Origin: Corynebacterium breve
GTDB lineage: Bacteria > Actinomycetota > Actinomycetes > Mycobacteriales > Mycobacteriaceae
Length of the DNA: 64,000 bases
Assembly: GCF_030252165.1 (NCBI RefSeq)
Contig: NZ_CP126969.1
Span: 2,108,001-2,172,000, forward strand
Direction of reading: 5' to 3'
The notes below the pieces were generated by a model. It made no database searches. It was not told the DNA's origin and worked only from the letters and a program-made list of their open reading frames with translations. Both the position numbers and the translations under genes were made by a program. Positions 42,634 to 52,300 of the stretch are shown here, in pieces. The number at the start of each line of letters is the position of its first letter. Position 1 is the stretch's first letter.

Positions 42634-44913
42634 TTGTTTTACACGTGGGGGCATTATGCCTTCCGGCATCGTCGCATCATTCCACTGGTCATTGTTGTCA
42701 TCATCTTGCTTCTCCAAATCTTCTTTGGGTCCAAGCTCGGCGAGCGCATGTCCCAAGAAGGCTGGGAGGATCCCGGCGCGGACTCGACCACCGCAACGGC
42801 CATTGAGCAAGAGACTTTCGGTCGCGACAATTCCGGCGATGTCATCCTTTTGGTCAAGGCCGCCGATGGGCAGAAGGTAACTGACCCCGAGGTATTCGAC
42901 GCCGCCAACCAGGCGATCCAGGGCCTTCAGCAGGACTACGCCACCAGCATCGACCACGTCACAAGCTACTTTGCCTCCCCGAATCAGCAGCAAATCTCCG
43001 CTGATCAGCAATACGCATTTGCGACGATCGGTCTCGCCGGGGACGGCGAACAAACTCTCAAGGACTACCGCGAGCTTGAAGAAGCCGCCAAGTCCATCGA
43101 ATTGCCTAGCGGCGCGACCGTCCAAGTAGCGGGAGCCACAGCCATCGCGGATGCCTTGGACCAAGGAATGGCGGACGACATCAAGCGCGCCGAATTGCTC
43201 GGCGTAGTCCTGGTTTCGATCATCTTGCTCTTCGTCTTCGGCGGCGTTGTCGCAGCTGCGATGCCGCTGATCGTCGGCATCCTATCCATCATCGGCTCAC
43301 TGTCCTTCCTCTCGATTCTTGCTTCCTTTTTCCAGGTCAACATCTTTTCCCAGTCGGTGATCACGCTGCTGGGCCTTGGTTTGGCAATCGACTACGGGCT
43401 TTTCATGGTCTCGCGTTTCCGCGAGGAAATGGACAAGGGCACCCCGCTCGAAGAGGCCGTGGCTGTAACTACTGCCACGGCCGGCAAGACGGTGTTCTTC
43501 TCCGCGCTGATGGTCGGCGTCGCCCTCTCGGGTCTTTTGATGTTCCCGCAGGCCTTTCTCAAGTCGGTAGCCTACGGCGCGATCAGCGCAGTCATCTTGG
43601 CCGCAGTGATTTCCGTTGCGGTGCTTCCAGCGCTGTTCGCCCTCCTCGGGCCGAATATCGACAAGTGGTCCGTGCGTCGCACTTCTCGACGAGGCCGCCG
43701 CATCGAGGACTCCATCTGGTTCCGCATCCCGGCTTGGGCCATGAAGCACTCCAAACAAACAATCCTGGTTGTTGCTGGCGGACTGATCCTGCTCACCCTG
43801 CCGGTAGCAGGCATCACCTTCGGCGGGATCAACGAGACCTACCTGCCCGAAACCAATGACACCCGTCAAGCACAGGACAACTTCAACGAGCAGTTTCCCG
43901 AGTTCAGTACCGATCCGATCAAGCTCGTAGTAACCAACGCTTCCAACGAACAGCTTGTCGACGTCGTCATGCAAACCCGTCAGGTCACCGGACTGGCATC
44001 CCCACTTGCGCCTTCGACTGCCACGCAAGACGGCACAACAGTTCTCTCCGCCGCCCTTGCGGACCGCAACAACGGGGAGGAGGTCATCGAGCAGCTACGC
44101 AGCATTGAGGCTCCCGACGGCGTCGGCGTCTACATCTCGGGCACTCCTGCGATGGAGGTTGAATCCATCGAGGCGCTCATGGACAAGTTGCCGTGGATGT
44201 CTCTCTACATGGTGCTCGCCACCTTCATTCTTATGGCGTTGCTCTTTGGCTCACTGATCTTGCCAATCAAGGCCGTCATCATGAACGCCCTCGGCCTGGG
44301 CGCAACCCTTGGATTCCTCACCCTTTTGTTCGTCGACGGCTTCGGTGCCGACCTATTCAACTTCACCCCGGGTCCCCTGATGAGCCCCATTGTTGTCCTC
44401 ATCATCGCCATCCTCTACGGCCTATCGACGGACTACGAGGTCTTCCTTGTCTCGCGCATGGTGGAGGCCCGCGACAAGGGCGCGGCCACCGACAACGCCA
44501 TTAAGTACGGCACGGCCCACACCGGTTCGATCATTACTGCCGCAGCATTAATCATGATTGTCGTCGCGGCAGCTTTCGCACTTTCTGAGATCGTCATGAT
44601 GAAGTACATCTCCTTCGGCATGATCTTCTCACTCGCCCTCGATGCCACGCTGATCCGTATGCTCCTGGTTCCTGCCGTTATGCACTTCCTGCGCGAGGAC
44701 AACTGGTGGGCACCAGGCTGGGTGAAGACCCTTTACTCCAAGATCGGCGACGGCCAAGAGACGGCACCGGTCCGCCAACTAGCTGCGCATGACACCCCGA
44801 TCGAAAAGGTCGTGCTCACAGAAACACATGCTCGTTCGGGGGTCAGCGTCTCCGAGGACCGCGATCTCATCCCGTTTTCCGAGCTACTTAAACGCATCGA
44901 GCAGGACAAGTGA
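42634..44913 (+). CDS. cmpL1: MmpL3/CmpL1-type trehalose monomycolate transporter (RND family)
   Basis: The 759-residue transporter has the RND layout: helix 1, a large outer loop (about 35-190), helices 2-6, a second outer loop (about 380-520) and helices 7-12. The proton-relay Asp-Tyr pairs of MmpL3 are conserved as LGLAIDYGLFMVSRF near residue 251 and LYGLSTDYEVFLVSRM near 594. MmpL3 moves trehalose monomycolate to the outer side of the membrane. The start is TTG 42634 with a perfect AGGAGG SD at 42623-42628. The C-terminal cytoplasmic tail is short (about 70 residues) compared with mycobacterial MmpL3. Its stop overlaps the next start by 4 nt. Confidence 0.92.
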   Translation: MFYTWGHYAFRHRRIIPLVIVVIILLLQIFFGSKLGERMSQEGWEDPGADSTTATAIEQETFGRDNSGDVILLVKAADGQKVTDPEVFDAANQAIQGLQQDYATSIDHVTSYFASPNQQQISADQQYAFATIGLAGDGEQTLKDYRELEEAAKSIELPSGATVQVAGATAIADALDQGMADDIKRAELLGVVLVSIILLFVFGGVVAAAMPLIVGILSIIGSLSFLSILASFFQVNIFSQSVITLLGLGLAIDYGLFMVSRFREEMDKGTPLEEAVAVTTATAGKTVFFSALMVGVALSGLLMFPQAFLKSVAYGAISAVILAAVISVAVLPALFALLGPNIDKWSVRRTSRRGRRIEDSIWFRIPAWAMKHSKQTILVVAGGLILLTLPVAGITFGGINETYLPETNDTRQAQDNFNEQFPEFSTDPIKLVVTNASNEQLVDVVMQTRQVTGLASPLAPSTATQDGTTVLSAALADRNNGEEVIEQLRSIEAPDGVGVYISGTPAMEVESIEALMDKLPWMSLYMVLATFILMALLFGSLILPIKAVIMNALGLGATLGFLTLLFVDGFGADLFNFTPGPLMSPIVVLIIAILYGLSTDYEVFLVSRMVEARDKGAATDNAIKYGTAHTGSIITAAALIMIVVAAAFALSEIVMMKYISFGMIFSLALDATLIRMLLVPAVMHFLREDNWWAPGWVKTLYSKIGDGQETAPVRQLAAHDTPIEKVVLTETHARSGVSVSEDRDLIPFSELLKRIEQDK

Positions 44914-45932
44914 AGCTCACCCCCAAGGCGTGGCTGCAATGGCTAGCACCCCTGGTCCTACTCATTGCGCTTATCTTCGCATTCCGGGACCAGCTCCCGT
45001 TTCTCGGCCAGGCTTTTTCTACCTTGCTCGAAGCCGATCCGCTGCCGCTCGTCGCCGGCGCCTTCACCGCCGTGAGTTCACTAGTTGCTATGGCCGAGGT
45101 GATGCGTCTGCTGATGAATAGCGGAAACACCCTTCGCGTATCGACGAAAGACACCGTCGCCATCACCATCGCATCTAACGCCTGGTCAACGACCATTCCT
45201 GGGGGTCCGGCCTTTTCTGCCTGGCTCACCTATCGTGTCCAAAGGTCCTGGGGAGCAACCCTGGGTTTGTGCGGCTGGTTCCTTGTAGTCTCGTCAATCA
45301 TCTCAACGATGTGGCTCGTTCTCATCGGCATCGCTGCCGTACTCTTCCTCGGGGCCGACCTCTCCCTCCCCACACTGTTTTCGTCCCTGGTCGCTTCGAT
45401 CGTGTTGATGACCGTGGTGTACTGGGTAACCACCCATCCCGAGAAACTGCGCGCCTGGGCAGCGAGTTGGCCACAATGCATTCGTCGTAACGCAATCAAG
45501 GTCATCGACCAACTCGCGACAGTGCGCATGACTCCTCAAGCATTCCTCGGAGCCTCGACGCACTCGTTGCTCAATCGGCTTTTTGATGTAGCAACACTCT
45601 ATTTCTCGGTCTGGGCGGTCACGGGGTCCGCGCCTGGGCTCACCGCCGGGACGAGCCACACCACCGTCATGGGTGTGGCGCTGGGCTACGTCATGGCAAA
45701 GCTCGCCGGCTCCGCCCAGATCACCCCCGGAGGGGTGGGTACCGTTGAGGCACTGACCGCGGGCGCGCTAGTCGCATCGGGCATGACGCTTGTCGACGCC
45801 ACCGCCGCAACCTTGGTCTACCGCCTGATTTCATTCATCTTCATCTCAGCGGTCGGCTGGATCGTGTTCCTCTTCGCATACGCCAGAAAGGGGTTCATGC
45901 TCGGGCGCCAAGAACACGCTCCGTTCGACTAA
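44910..45932 (+). CDS. YbhN/UPF0104-type polytopic membrane protein (lysylphosphatidylglycerol synthase TM-like)
   Basis: The 340-residue protein has seven to eight helices and the family pattern IASNAWSTTIPGGPAFSAWLTYR near residue 89 and GSAQITPGGVGTVEALTAGAL near 270. Proteins of this family (flippase-like domain) are suspected lipid movers. The start GTG overlaps the cmpL1 stop (GTGA), indicating coupling with the mycolate exporter, as for Rv0204c/Rv0205-type genes beside mmpL3. Its substrate is unknown. Confidence 0.85.
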   Translation: MKLTPKAWLQWLAPLVLLIALIFAFRDQLPFLGQAFSTLLEADPLPLVAGAFTAVSSLVAMAEVMRLLMNSGNTLRVSTKDTVAITIASNAWSTTIPGGPAFSAWLTYRVQRSWGATLGLCGWFLVVSSIISTMWLVLIGIAAVLFLGADLSLPTLFSSLVASIVLMTVVYWVTTHPEKLRAWAASWPQCIRRNAIKVIDQLATVRMTPQAFLGASTHSLLNRLFDVATLYFSVWAVTGSAPGLTAGTSHTTVMGVALGYVMAKLAGSAQITPGGVGTVEALTAGALVASGMTLVDATAATLVYRLISFIFISAVGWIVFLFAYARKGFMLGRQEHAPFD

Positions 45933-45961
45933 TACTGAGAAACCCATTATTGTCAACACAC

Positions 45962-46777
45962 GTGGTTTCCTTTCTCTCTCGTTTTCAGCTGTTCAGCCTG
46001 CTGTTCGCCTTCGGCATTCCATTCTTTGGTCCCCCTGCGGCGGAGACCCCCGTGGAATCACCAGAACCCGTTCAAGCAGTTTCACCTACGCCTACCAACC
46101 GCGTCGACACGTTCTCAGCGCACGGCCTGTCTAGCCCTTACCGCCTCTATGCGGAGGACGTAGATTTCAACAAGCCGGTGCGCCTCATCGTCCGCCTGCA
46201 CGGTGACGGTGCCTACGAGTACGACGACCCTTCCTACCGCCTCGACGACTACGCCGCGATTGCAAAGAAGCACAACGCAGTTCTGGTTGCACCTCGCACC
46301 CCTGACTACGCTGGCCACCCGACCTGGTGGGAAAATTCTTCCGTTAACGCTTCCTGGCTGGAAAGCCTGGTTACCGATGAACTGCTCCCTGAGTTCGGCC
46401 TTGCTGTCGAGGATGTAGTTTGGTCCGGCTACTCCGGTGGCGCAGAAATTCTCGGCGCAACGATCATCCCAAGCTACCCAGAGCTTGCTCAGAACCAGGT
46501 AGTTATGAAGGGTGGCGGAAACGCCCCGGCAGAAACTTCACTGCGCGATGAGGCAAACGAGCCTGACACTGTGGGCACCCTGTACTTTGTCACGGGCGCT
46601 AACGATGACGGCTCCCAGTTCAACCAGCGCTTCAATGCGCTCGAAGCGGCCCAGAGTGGCGCCGAATTCTACCGCCAGCGCGGCTACGACGTCATCGAAG
46701 AATACCCAAACGGTGTTGATCACTATTCCCTCGACCAAGCAGCTATTCTCGATCGAGCACTCTCCTCTTCGCGCTAA
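45962..46777 (+). CDS. Secreted alpha/beta-hydrolase (esterase-like)
   Basis: The protein of about 271 residues has a signal peptide (MVSFLSRFQLFSLLFAFGIPFFG) and an acidic/proline-rich linker, then an esterase fold. The oxyanion motif RLHGDGAYEY is near residue 80, the nucleophile elbow WSGYSGGAE near 161 and a candidate catalytic histidine in GVDHYSLDQ near 254. It lacks the LGFP and Ag85 motifs, so it is not a typical mycolyltransferase. GTG 45962 follows TATTGT (45948-45953) at leaderless spacing; TTG 45950 is the longer alternative. It sits directly behind the mycolate exporter genes, which suggests an envelope-lipid substrate. Confidence 0.8.
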   Translation: MVSFLSRFQLFSLLFAFGIPFFGPPAAETPVESPEPVQAVSPTPTNRVDTFSAHGLSSPYRLYAEDVDFNKPVRLIVRLHGDGAYEYDDPSYRLDDYAAIAKKHNAVLVAPRTPDYAGHPTWWENSSVNASWLESLVTDELLPEFGLAVEDVVWSGYSGGAEILGATIIPSYPELAQNQVVMKGGGNAPAETSLRDEANEPDTVGTLYFVTGANDDGSQFNQRFNALEAAQSGAEFYRQRGYDVIEEYPNGVDHYSLDQAAILDRALSSSR

Positions 46778-46786
46778 GCTAAGAGC

Positions 46787-47143
46787 GTGAAGAAAACCAC
46801 TGCTTTTAGTCTTGACCTAGTAGCTATTTCCGTCTTCGCCGTGCTGGCTCGCATGGCGCACCAGTCCGACGAGATGCCCTTCAACTTCATGGGCTTTCTC
46901 TCCACGCTGTGGCCTTTTGTCATCGGCGTGGGTGCGGGCTGGCTCATTGCGGAGCTGACCAAGATCGCCAAAGGTCGCGCTGTTGTGATCTGGCTGGTCA
47001 CCGTAATCGTCGGCCTGACGATTTGGGGAATGCGCAATTCCGCGTTCCCTCACTGGTCATTTATCATCGTGGCCAGCGTGATGTCCGCACTGCTGATGTT
47101 CGGCTGGCGCGGAATCGCCTCACTGATCGCTCGCAAGAAGTAG
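46787..47143 (+). CDS. DUF3054 membrane protein
   Basis: The 118-residue protein has four transmembrane helices in a small DUF3054-type bundle, with FVIGVGAGWLIAEL near residue 43 and ending in RKK. The start is GTG 46787, six bases after TAAGCT (46775-46780), so the message may be leaderless. It converges with the macrodomain gene and overlaps it by 24 bp. The function is unknown. Confidence 0.8.
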   Translation: MKKTTAFSLDLVAISVFAVLARMAHQSDEMPFNFMGFLSTLWPFVIGVGAGWLIAELTKIAKGRAVVIWLVTVIVGLTIWGMRNSAFPHWSFIIVASVMSALLMFGWRGIASLIARKK

Positions 47144-47626
47144 CGCCTGAGTCGCTTCCTCCCCGAAGGGGACGAGTATCACTTCCCCGCCGAAGTCGGC
47201 CCTGCGAACCGTGTCGACGGCGATGCGCGCTGCGTCTGCCAGCGGCCACCCGTACGCTCCGGCCGAAATGAGGGGAAAAGCCACCGAGTTCGCGCCAAGC
47301 TCTGACGCCAGCTTGAGCGACTCTGCATAGGCCGACGCGAGCGTCGCCGAGCGGTCCTCGTCGGTGCTGTACACCGGTCCGACCGTGTGGATGACCCACC
47401 GAGCGGGCAGATCTCCGGCCGTGGTTGCCACCGCCTGTCCTGCGGGAAGCCCCTCGGGGAGCGTGGTCGCACGCAAGTGCTTGCACTCTGCGAGGATGCT
47501 CGGCCCACCTACGCGGTGGATCGCACCGTCGACGCCGAGGCCGCCGAGTAGCGACGAGTTGGCCGCGTTGACCACTGCGTCTGCCGTGATGCGGGTAATG
47601 TCTCCGGGCTGGATCGTGATGCGCAT
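47120..47626 (-). CDS. Macrodomain protein (O-acetyl-ADP-ribose deacetylase-like)
   Basis: The 168-residue single macrodomain has the ADP-ribose-binding features ITADAVVNAANSSLLGGLGVDGAIHR at about residues 13-38 and SVAFPLISAGAYGWPLADAAR near 117. The Asn and the GVDGAI loop used for catalysis in the MacroD/YmdB class are present. It would remove ADP-ribose from proteins or deacetylate O-acetyl-ADP-ribose. ATG 47626 has a perfect AGGAGG SD. Whether it acts on a specific ADP-ribosylation system is unknown. Confidence 0.9.
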   Translation of the reverse strand: MRITIQPGDITRITADAVVNAANSSLLGGLGVDGAIHRVGGPSILAECKHLRATTLPEGLPAGQAVATTAGDLPARWVIHTVGPVYSTDEDRSATLASAYAESLKLASELGANSVAFPLISAGAYGWPLADAARIAVDTVRRADFGGEVILVPFGEEATQALLLASDQ

Positions 47627-47686
47627 GATTCCTCCTAATGTCACTTGCCACGCTACCCGTCACTGCTACAACCCGAATCGCAAATG

Positions 47687-47739
47687 CCGAACGCCCTGGA
47701 TAGAAGCCGCGAGCAGCGGTCCGCATCCAGGGCGTTCGG
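47687..47739. terminator. Large bidirectional hairpin terminator
   Basis: CCGAACGCCCTGGAT (47687-47701) and ATCCAGGGCGTTCGG (47725-47739) form a perfect 15-bp stem around a 23-nt GC-rich loop with its own small stem. It lies 30 nt beyond the accD3 stop and also upstream of the macrodomain gene, preventing read-through between the two minus-strand genes. T-runs are short on both sides. Confidence 0.8.
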
Positions 47740-47769
47740 GTTTTGCCGTTCGGGTTGTGGGTGGACAAC

Positions 47770-49311
47770 CTACAGCGGCGCGATCGTGTGCTTCTTCGGC
47801 AGATCCTTCTCGTCCTTGGTGGACAGTTGGCGCAGAGCTCGTCGTAAAGCGAGTCGAGACTCAGACGGCTGGATCATCGCGTCGATGTAGCCGCGTTCGG
47901 CTGCGACGTACGGGGATGTCATGTTTTCATCGTAGAAGTCCATGAACACCTTTTTCATGTATGCGCGCTGGTCAGGGTCCTCGATCTGAGCGAGCTGCTT
48001 GCCCTGGATCATGACGACGGCAGCCGCCGAGCCCATCACAGCGATCTGCGCGGTAGGCCAGGCCAGGTTGATATCGCCGGTGAGGTTCTTCGACCCCATC
48101 ACCGCGTAGGCACCGCCGTAAGCCTTGCGCACGATGAGCGTCACCTTGGGCACCGTTGCTTCGACCACGGCGAACGCAAGCTTCGCACCGCGGTGGATCA
48201 GACCGGCCTTTTCCTGGTCCACACCTGGCAGGTAGCCGGGTGTGTCCACGACGAAGACGATAGGGATGTTGTAGGCGTCGCAGGTGCGGATGAAGCGAGC
48301 GCCCTTGTCAGCGGCGTCCGCGTCGATGCAGCCGGCGTAGTGCATCGGGTTACTCGCGACGAAACCTACTGTGCGACCGTCGATGCGACCAAAGGCACAG
48401 ATCAGGTTTTGGGCGTAATTGGCCTGAATCTCGACAAGGTCCTCGTCGTCGCCGAGCTGGACGAGGAGGTCCATCATGTCGTAGCCGGCATTGGTGTCGT
48501 CGGGCATGAATTCGTCTAGGTGAGCGTCATCAAGCTCGTCATCGGCGGGCGCCCACACAACCGGGCCTTCGTCGAAAGCAGAGGTCGGCAGGTGTCCGAG
48601 CAAGTCGCGGACGTAGTCGAAGGCTTCCTCCTCACTGCCCACCACCGCCTGGATGTTACCGTTTTGCTCCTGCTGCAGCGCGCCGCCGAGCTCGGCGGAG
48701 GTGATGTTTTCGCCGGTTACCTCGCGGATCACGGCGGGGCCGGTCACATACATCTCCGACTGGTCTTCAACCGCGACAACAAAGTCCGTGGTCACCGGTG
48801 CGTATACCGCGCCACCAGCGGACTTGCCCAGCATGATTGAGATCTGCGGAGCGCGCCCCGACTGCGGGAGCTGGCGACGCGCGATCTCGGAGTACATGGC
48901 CAGCGAGGTCACCGCGTCTTGGATACGCGCGCCGCCGGAGTCCTGGATGCCGATGATTGGGCAGCCGATCTTGATGGCCATCTCCATGACCTCGACAACC
49001 TTGCGGCCAAAGGTCACGCCGACCGAGCCACCGTAGACGGTCTTGTCATGGGCGTAGATCGCCACAGGGCGACCATCAATACGACCGTAGCCGGTGACAA
49101 CGCCATCGGAGTACACGGCGTCGGGATCGCCGGGGGTCCGCGCCAGGGCGCCGACTTCGACGAAGGAGTCGTCGTCGAGCAGCGCGTTAATGCGCTCGCG
49201 TGGCGTGGTGCGGCCCTCGTCGTCGCGCTTCTTTCGCGCACGCTCCGAGCCGGGGTCCTGTGCGGTTTCGAGGCGGGCGCGCAGGTCTGCGAGTTTTTCG
49301 GCGGTAGTCAC
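47770..49311 (-). CDS. accD3: Acyl-CoA carboxylase beta subunit (AccD3/AccD4 type)
   Basis: The 513-residue carboxyltransferase carries both crotonase-fold halves, with oxyanion-loop glycines in IGIQDSGGARIQDAVTS near residue 116 and KAYGGAYAVMGSK near 410, and the biotin-site region VVDTPGYLPGVDQE near 364. With its alpha and epsilon subunits it carboxylates a long-chain acyl-CoA to the extender used by Pks13. It follows pks13 by one nucleotide (GTG 49311 after the stop at 49313), the conserved mycolate condensation operon order. The subunit number follows C. glutamicum and is a positional inference. Confidence 0.93.
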   Translation of the reverse strand: MTTAEKLADLRARLETAQDPGSERARKKRDDEGRTTPRERINALLDDDSFVEVGALARTPGDPDAVYSDGVVTGYGRIDGRPVAIYAHDKTVYGGSVGVTFGRKVVEVMEMAIKIGCPIIGIQDSGGARIQDAVTSLAMYSEIARRQLPQSGRAPQISIMLGKSAGGAVYAPVTTDFVVAVEDQSEMYVTGPAVIREVTGENITSAELGGALQQEQNGNIQAVVGSEEEAFDYVRDLLGHLPTSAFDEGPVVWAPADDELDDAHLDEFMPDDTNAGYDMMDLLVQLGDDEDLVEIQANYAQNLICAFGRIDGRTVGFVASNPMHYAGCIDADAADKGARFIRTCDAYNIPIVFVVDTPGYLPGVDQEKAGLIHRGAKLAFAVVEATVPKVTLIVRKAYGGAYAVMGSKNLTGDINLAWPTAQIAVMGSAAAVVMIQGKQLAQIEDPDQRAYMKKVFMDFYDENMTSPYVAAERGYIDAMIQPSESRLALRRALRQLSTKDEKDLPKKHTIAPL

Positions 49312-49312
49312 C

Positions 49313-52300
49313 TTAATTCAGCCTTTCAATCCACTCGTTCATATGCTTGCCGACGATACCGATCGCCGGCTCGTCCGGCACTGCCAGGTGGTCGCCCGGT
49401 AGCGCAACGATGGTCAGATCGCGCACGATCTGGCCCCAGTTGCCGTCTTCGGCGATGTCCGCGTAGCGCGGTTCCAGGGTGATTGCGCCGTCGTGCATGC
49501 GCTCAGAGCGGAAGAGCAGCACAGGAACGTCAACATCGGCCCAGCGTTCAAAGCTGATCTTGCCCAGGATCTGGTTGTCAACGAAACTTGCGCGCTGGTG
49601 CTCCAGAACCCCGGCCGCAAGACCGTGCTCGGAAGCATCGGTGGTGGCCAGCACGTGGGAGAGCATTCCCATGAGGGCGTCTTCACCGGCGGTCTCCAGT
49701 AACTCGAACGGCACTTCAAAGTCCAGGCCATAGGTGGCCGACGCGAAATCCGCGTAGCGCTGCCAGCGTGCCTTGGTTTCTTCCAAGGTGTCGGGGATCG
49801 GCTCGCGTGGCTGGGTGGTGTCCAGCAGCGCGATGTATTCGATCTCAACGTCTGTGTCTTGCAGCTGGTGCGCTACCTCGTAGGCCAGCGCTCCGCCGAA
49901 GGACCAGCCGCCTAAGACGATGGGCTTGCCGGCGGACAGACGCACGATGTCTGAGACGTACTCTGCCGCACGCTCTTCGAGGGAGCCTTCGAGTCGTTCC
50001 ACGCCGTAGACCGGCAGGTTGCTTGCTAGTCGACGAGTTAGTGGCTCGTAAACCACCGTCGTGCCACCTGCTGGGTGGAACATGAAAACGCTTGGTGCGT
50101 CGTCGTCAGTGCGCTCGCGCAGGACGCGGATGTTACCTTCGACTGTGGTTTCGAGTCCTTCGCGGACGCGGTTGGACAGTGGTTCGAGGGTCTCAGCTTC
50201 CTTGACCTCGGCTGCGGTGACTTCGATGCCTGAGCGCTCGGTAAGGTGCGCCGCGATCTGCTCGGCTTGCTCATCGGTGATGGTAGGCAGCTCGCTGGTC
50301 ACGCCAGCAGCAGCGGCACCAGTGTGCTTCGCCCACGCGCCGAAGACCATGCGCTCGGATGCGTCGCGGGGAGCTACGCCTACGCCCTGGCCGGAAGCCT
50401 TCTTGGTGGGCTCCGCGGGCTGCGCCGGTGCGACAGGCTCAGCAGCCTCAGCACCCTCTGCAGCCTCGGCCGCCGCAACTGCTGCAGAAGCCTCGAGACC
50501 GGCAACAGCCTCTTCCACCATCGCGATGACGTCGGCAACGGATGCGTCACGTAGCGCCTGTACGTTGAGCGGTGGGATCTGGAAGTCGTTTTCCACGCGG
50601 TTCTTAATGCGCATGCCCATCAGCGAATCTAGGCCGAGATCGATCAGCGGCAGCTCGAGCGGGAGGTCGTCGACGTCGTAGCCCATGGATTCGGAGACGA
50701 TGCCGCGCAGCCGGTCCTCGACGGACTCGCCACTAGCTGGGTCCCAGCGGATTTCGTCCACGCTGTCGTCGACAAAGCTTGCTGGTGCAGGGGCATCGTG
50801 GGAGGCGTCGATTTCGGTCACGCCGGCGTCGGTAAGCGGGGCGTACAGCAGCGACGGGTTCGCGGCGAATCCTTCAGCCACGAGGGTGTCTTCTGCGTAG
50901 ATCTTGATGCTCACGCCACCAAGTGACTTCTCGGCGATCGTGGTGATGTCGCCCGACGCTGGCAGTGCCCCGCGCTCTTCCACACCAACGACCTGCGCAC
51001 CTGGCTCGACCGCTTCGGCGGCAGCCTCGACCAACTGGTACGGGCTGAAAACCTGATCGGCCTGTGCGCCAAAAGCGATTTTGCCGTCTGGGAGCGGGAT
51101 GCGTGTGCCCGGAAGCGCTGCGGATGCGCCGGAGCTCGGACGCGCCGCGGTCCAGTGCGAGGAACGGTTGAACGGGGTAAACGGTGCGCTGATGATCTCG
51201 CCGTCGCCGTAGAAGGCGGAGAAGTCGACAGGCTGGCCCATCACATACATCTTCGAGGCCAGTTCGCGCAGGGACTCGACCTCGTCGACTTTGCGCTTCA
51301 GTGTGTACAGCAGCTGCGCGTCTGGCTTGCCCACGGAAAACGCGGTGTTCATCATGCCCATGATGGCAACTGGGTTCGGGCAGACTTCGACAAGGGTCAT
51401 ATGGCCGGCTGCGAAAGCGGCCTCCACTGCGTCTTGGAAGTAGACCGGCTGGCGCGTCATCTTCAGGAAGTACTCGTCGGTGTGCACTACCTCGCCAGGC
51501 TGGAAGGTCACTCCGCGTTCCACCGAACTAAAGAGCGGAATCGTGATCGGGCGTGCTTGGATTCCTGCGATCTCGGCGGCCAAATCCCCCATAATCGGAT
51601 CCAGTGCAGAGGTATGCCCTGCGCCCCTGACCTTCATCTTGCGGGCGAATTTACCTTCTTGGTCCAAGGTCTCGACGACGAAGTCAACAGCCTTGCCTGG
51701 GCCACCCACGGTGGTCATGCCCGGCCCGGCGTACACGGCAGGCTCGACGCCTGCGGCCTCTTCGTGCTGTTCGACGAACTCGTCCAGTGCCTCGCGGGTG
51801 AGCTCGACAACTGCCATGGCGCCTTCGTTTTCGGTCCCGGCGATCATTGCCTCGCCCTCGCCCATCAGACGCGCACGGTGGCAGGCGATCAGCAGCGCAT
51901 CCTCGGCGGAGATACCACCGGTTGCGTAGCCTGCTGCGAGCTCGCCCATGCTCATGGCGGTGACGGCGGACGGCGTGATCCCCATCTGCGCTAAGAGGTC
52001 AGTGAGCGCGATCTGGATCGCGGTGATGGTCACCTGGGCGGTTTCGGTGTCGTAGGTCTGTTCGTCGTCACGCACGATGTCGAGCATGGACCAGCCAGCT
52101 TCAAAGTCAACGATCTTGTCCAGCTCTTCCATGCGTGCAAGGAAGAACGGAGAGGTTTCGATCAGCTGCTTGACCATCTTGCGGTGCTGCGAACCAAAGC
52201 CGGAGTACACGAACACGGGCCCTGCCGTGGATGGCGAATCAGCCACGGTAATACCCACGGAGACCTTGCCGTCCGCCACCTGGCGCAGGCGCTTGACCGC

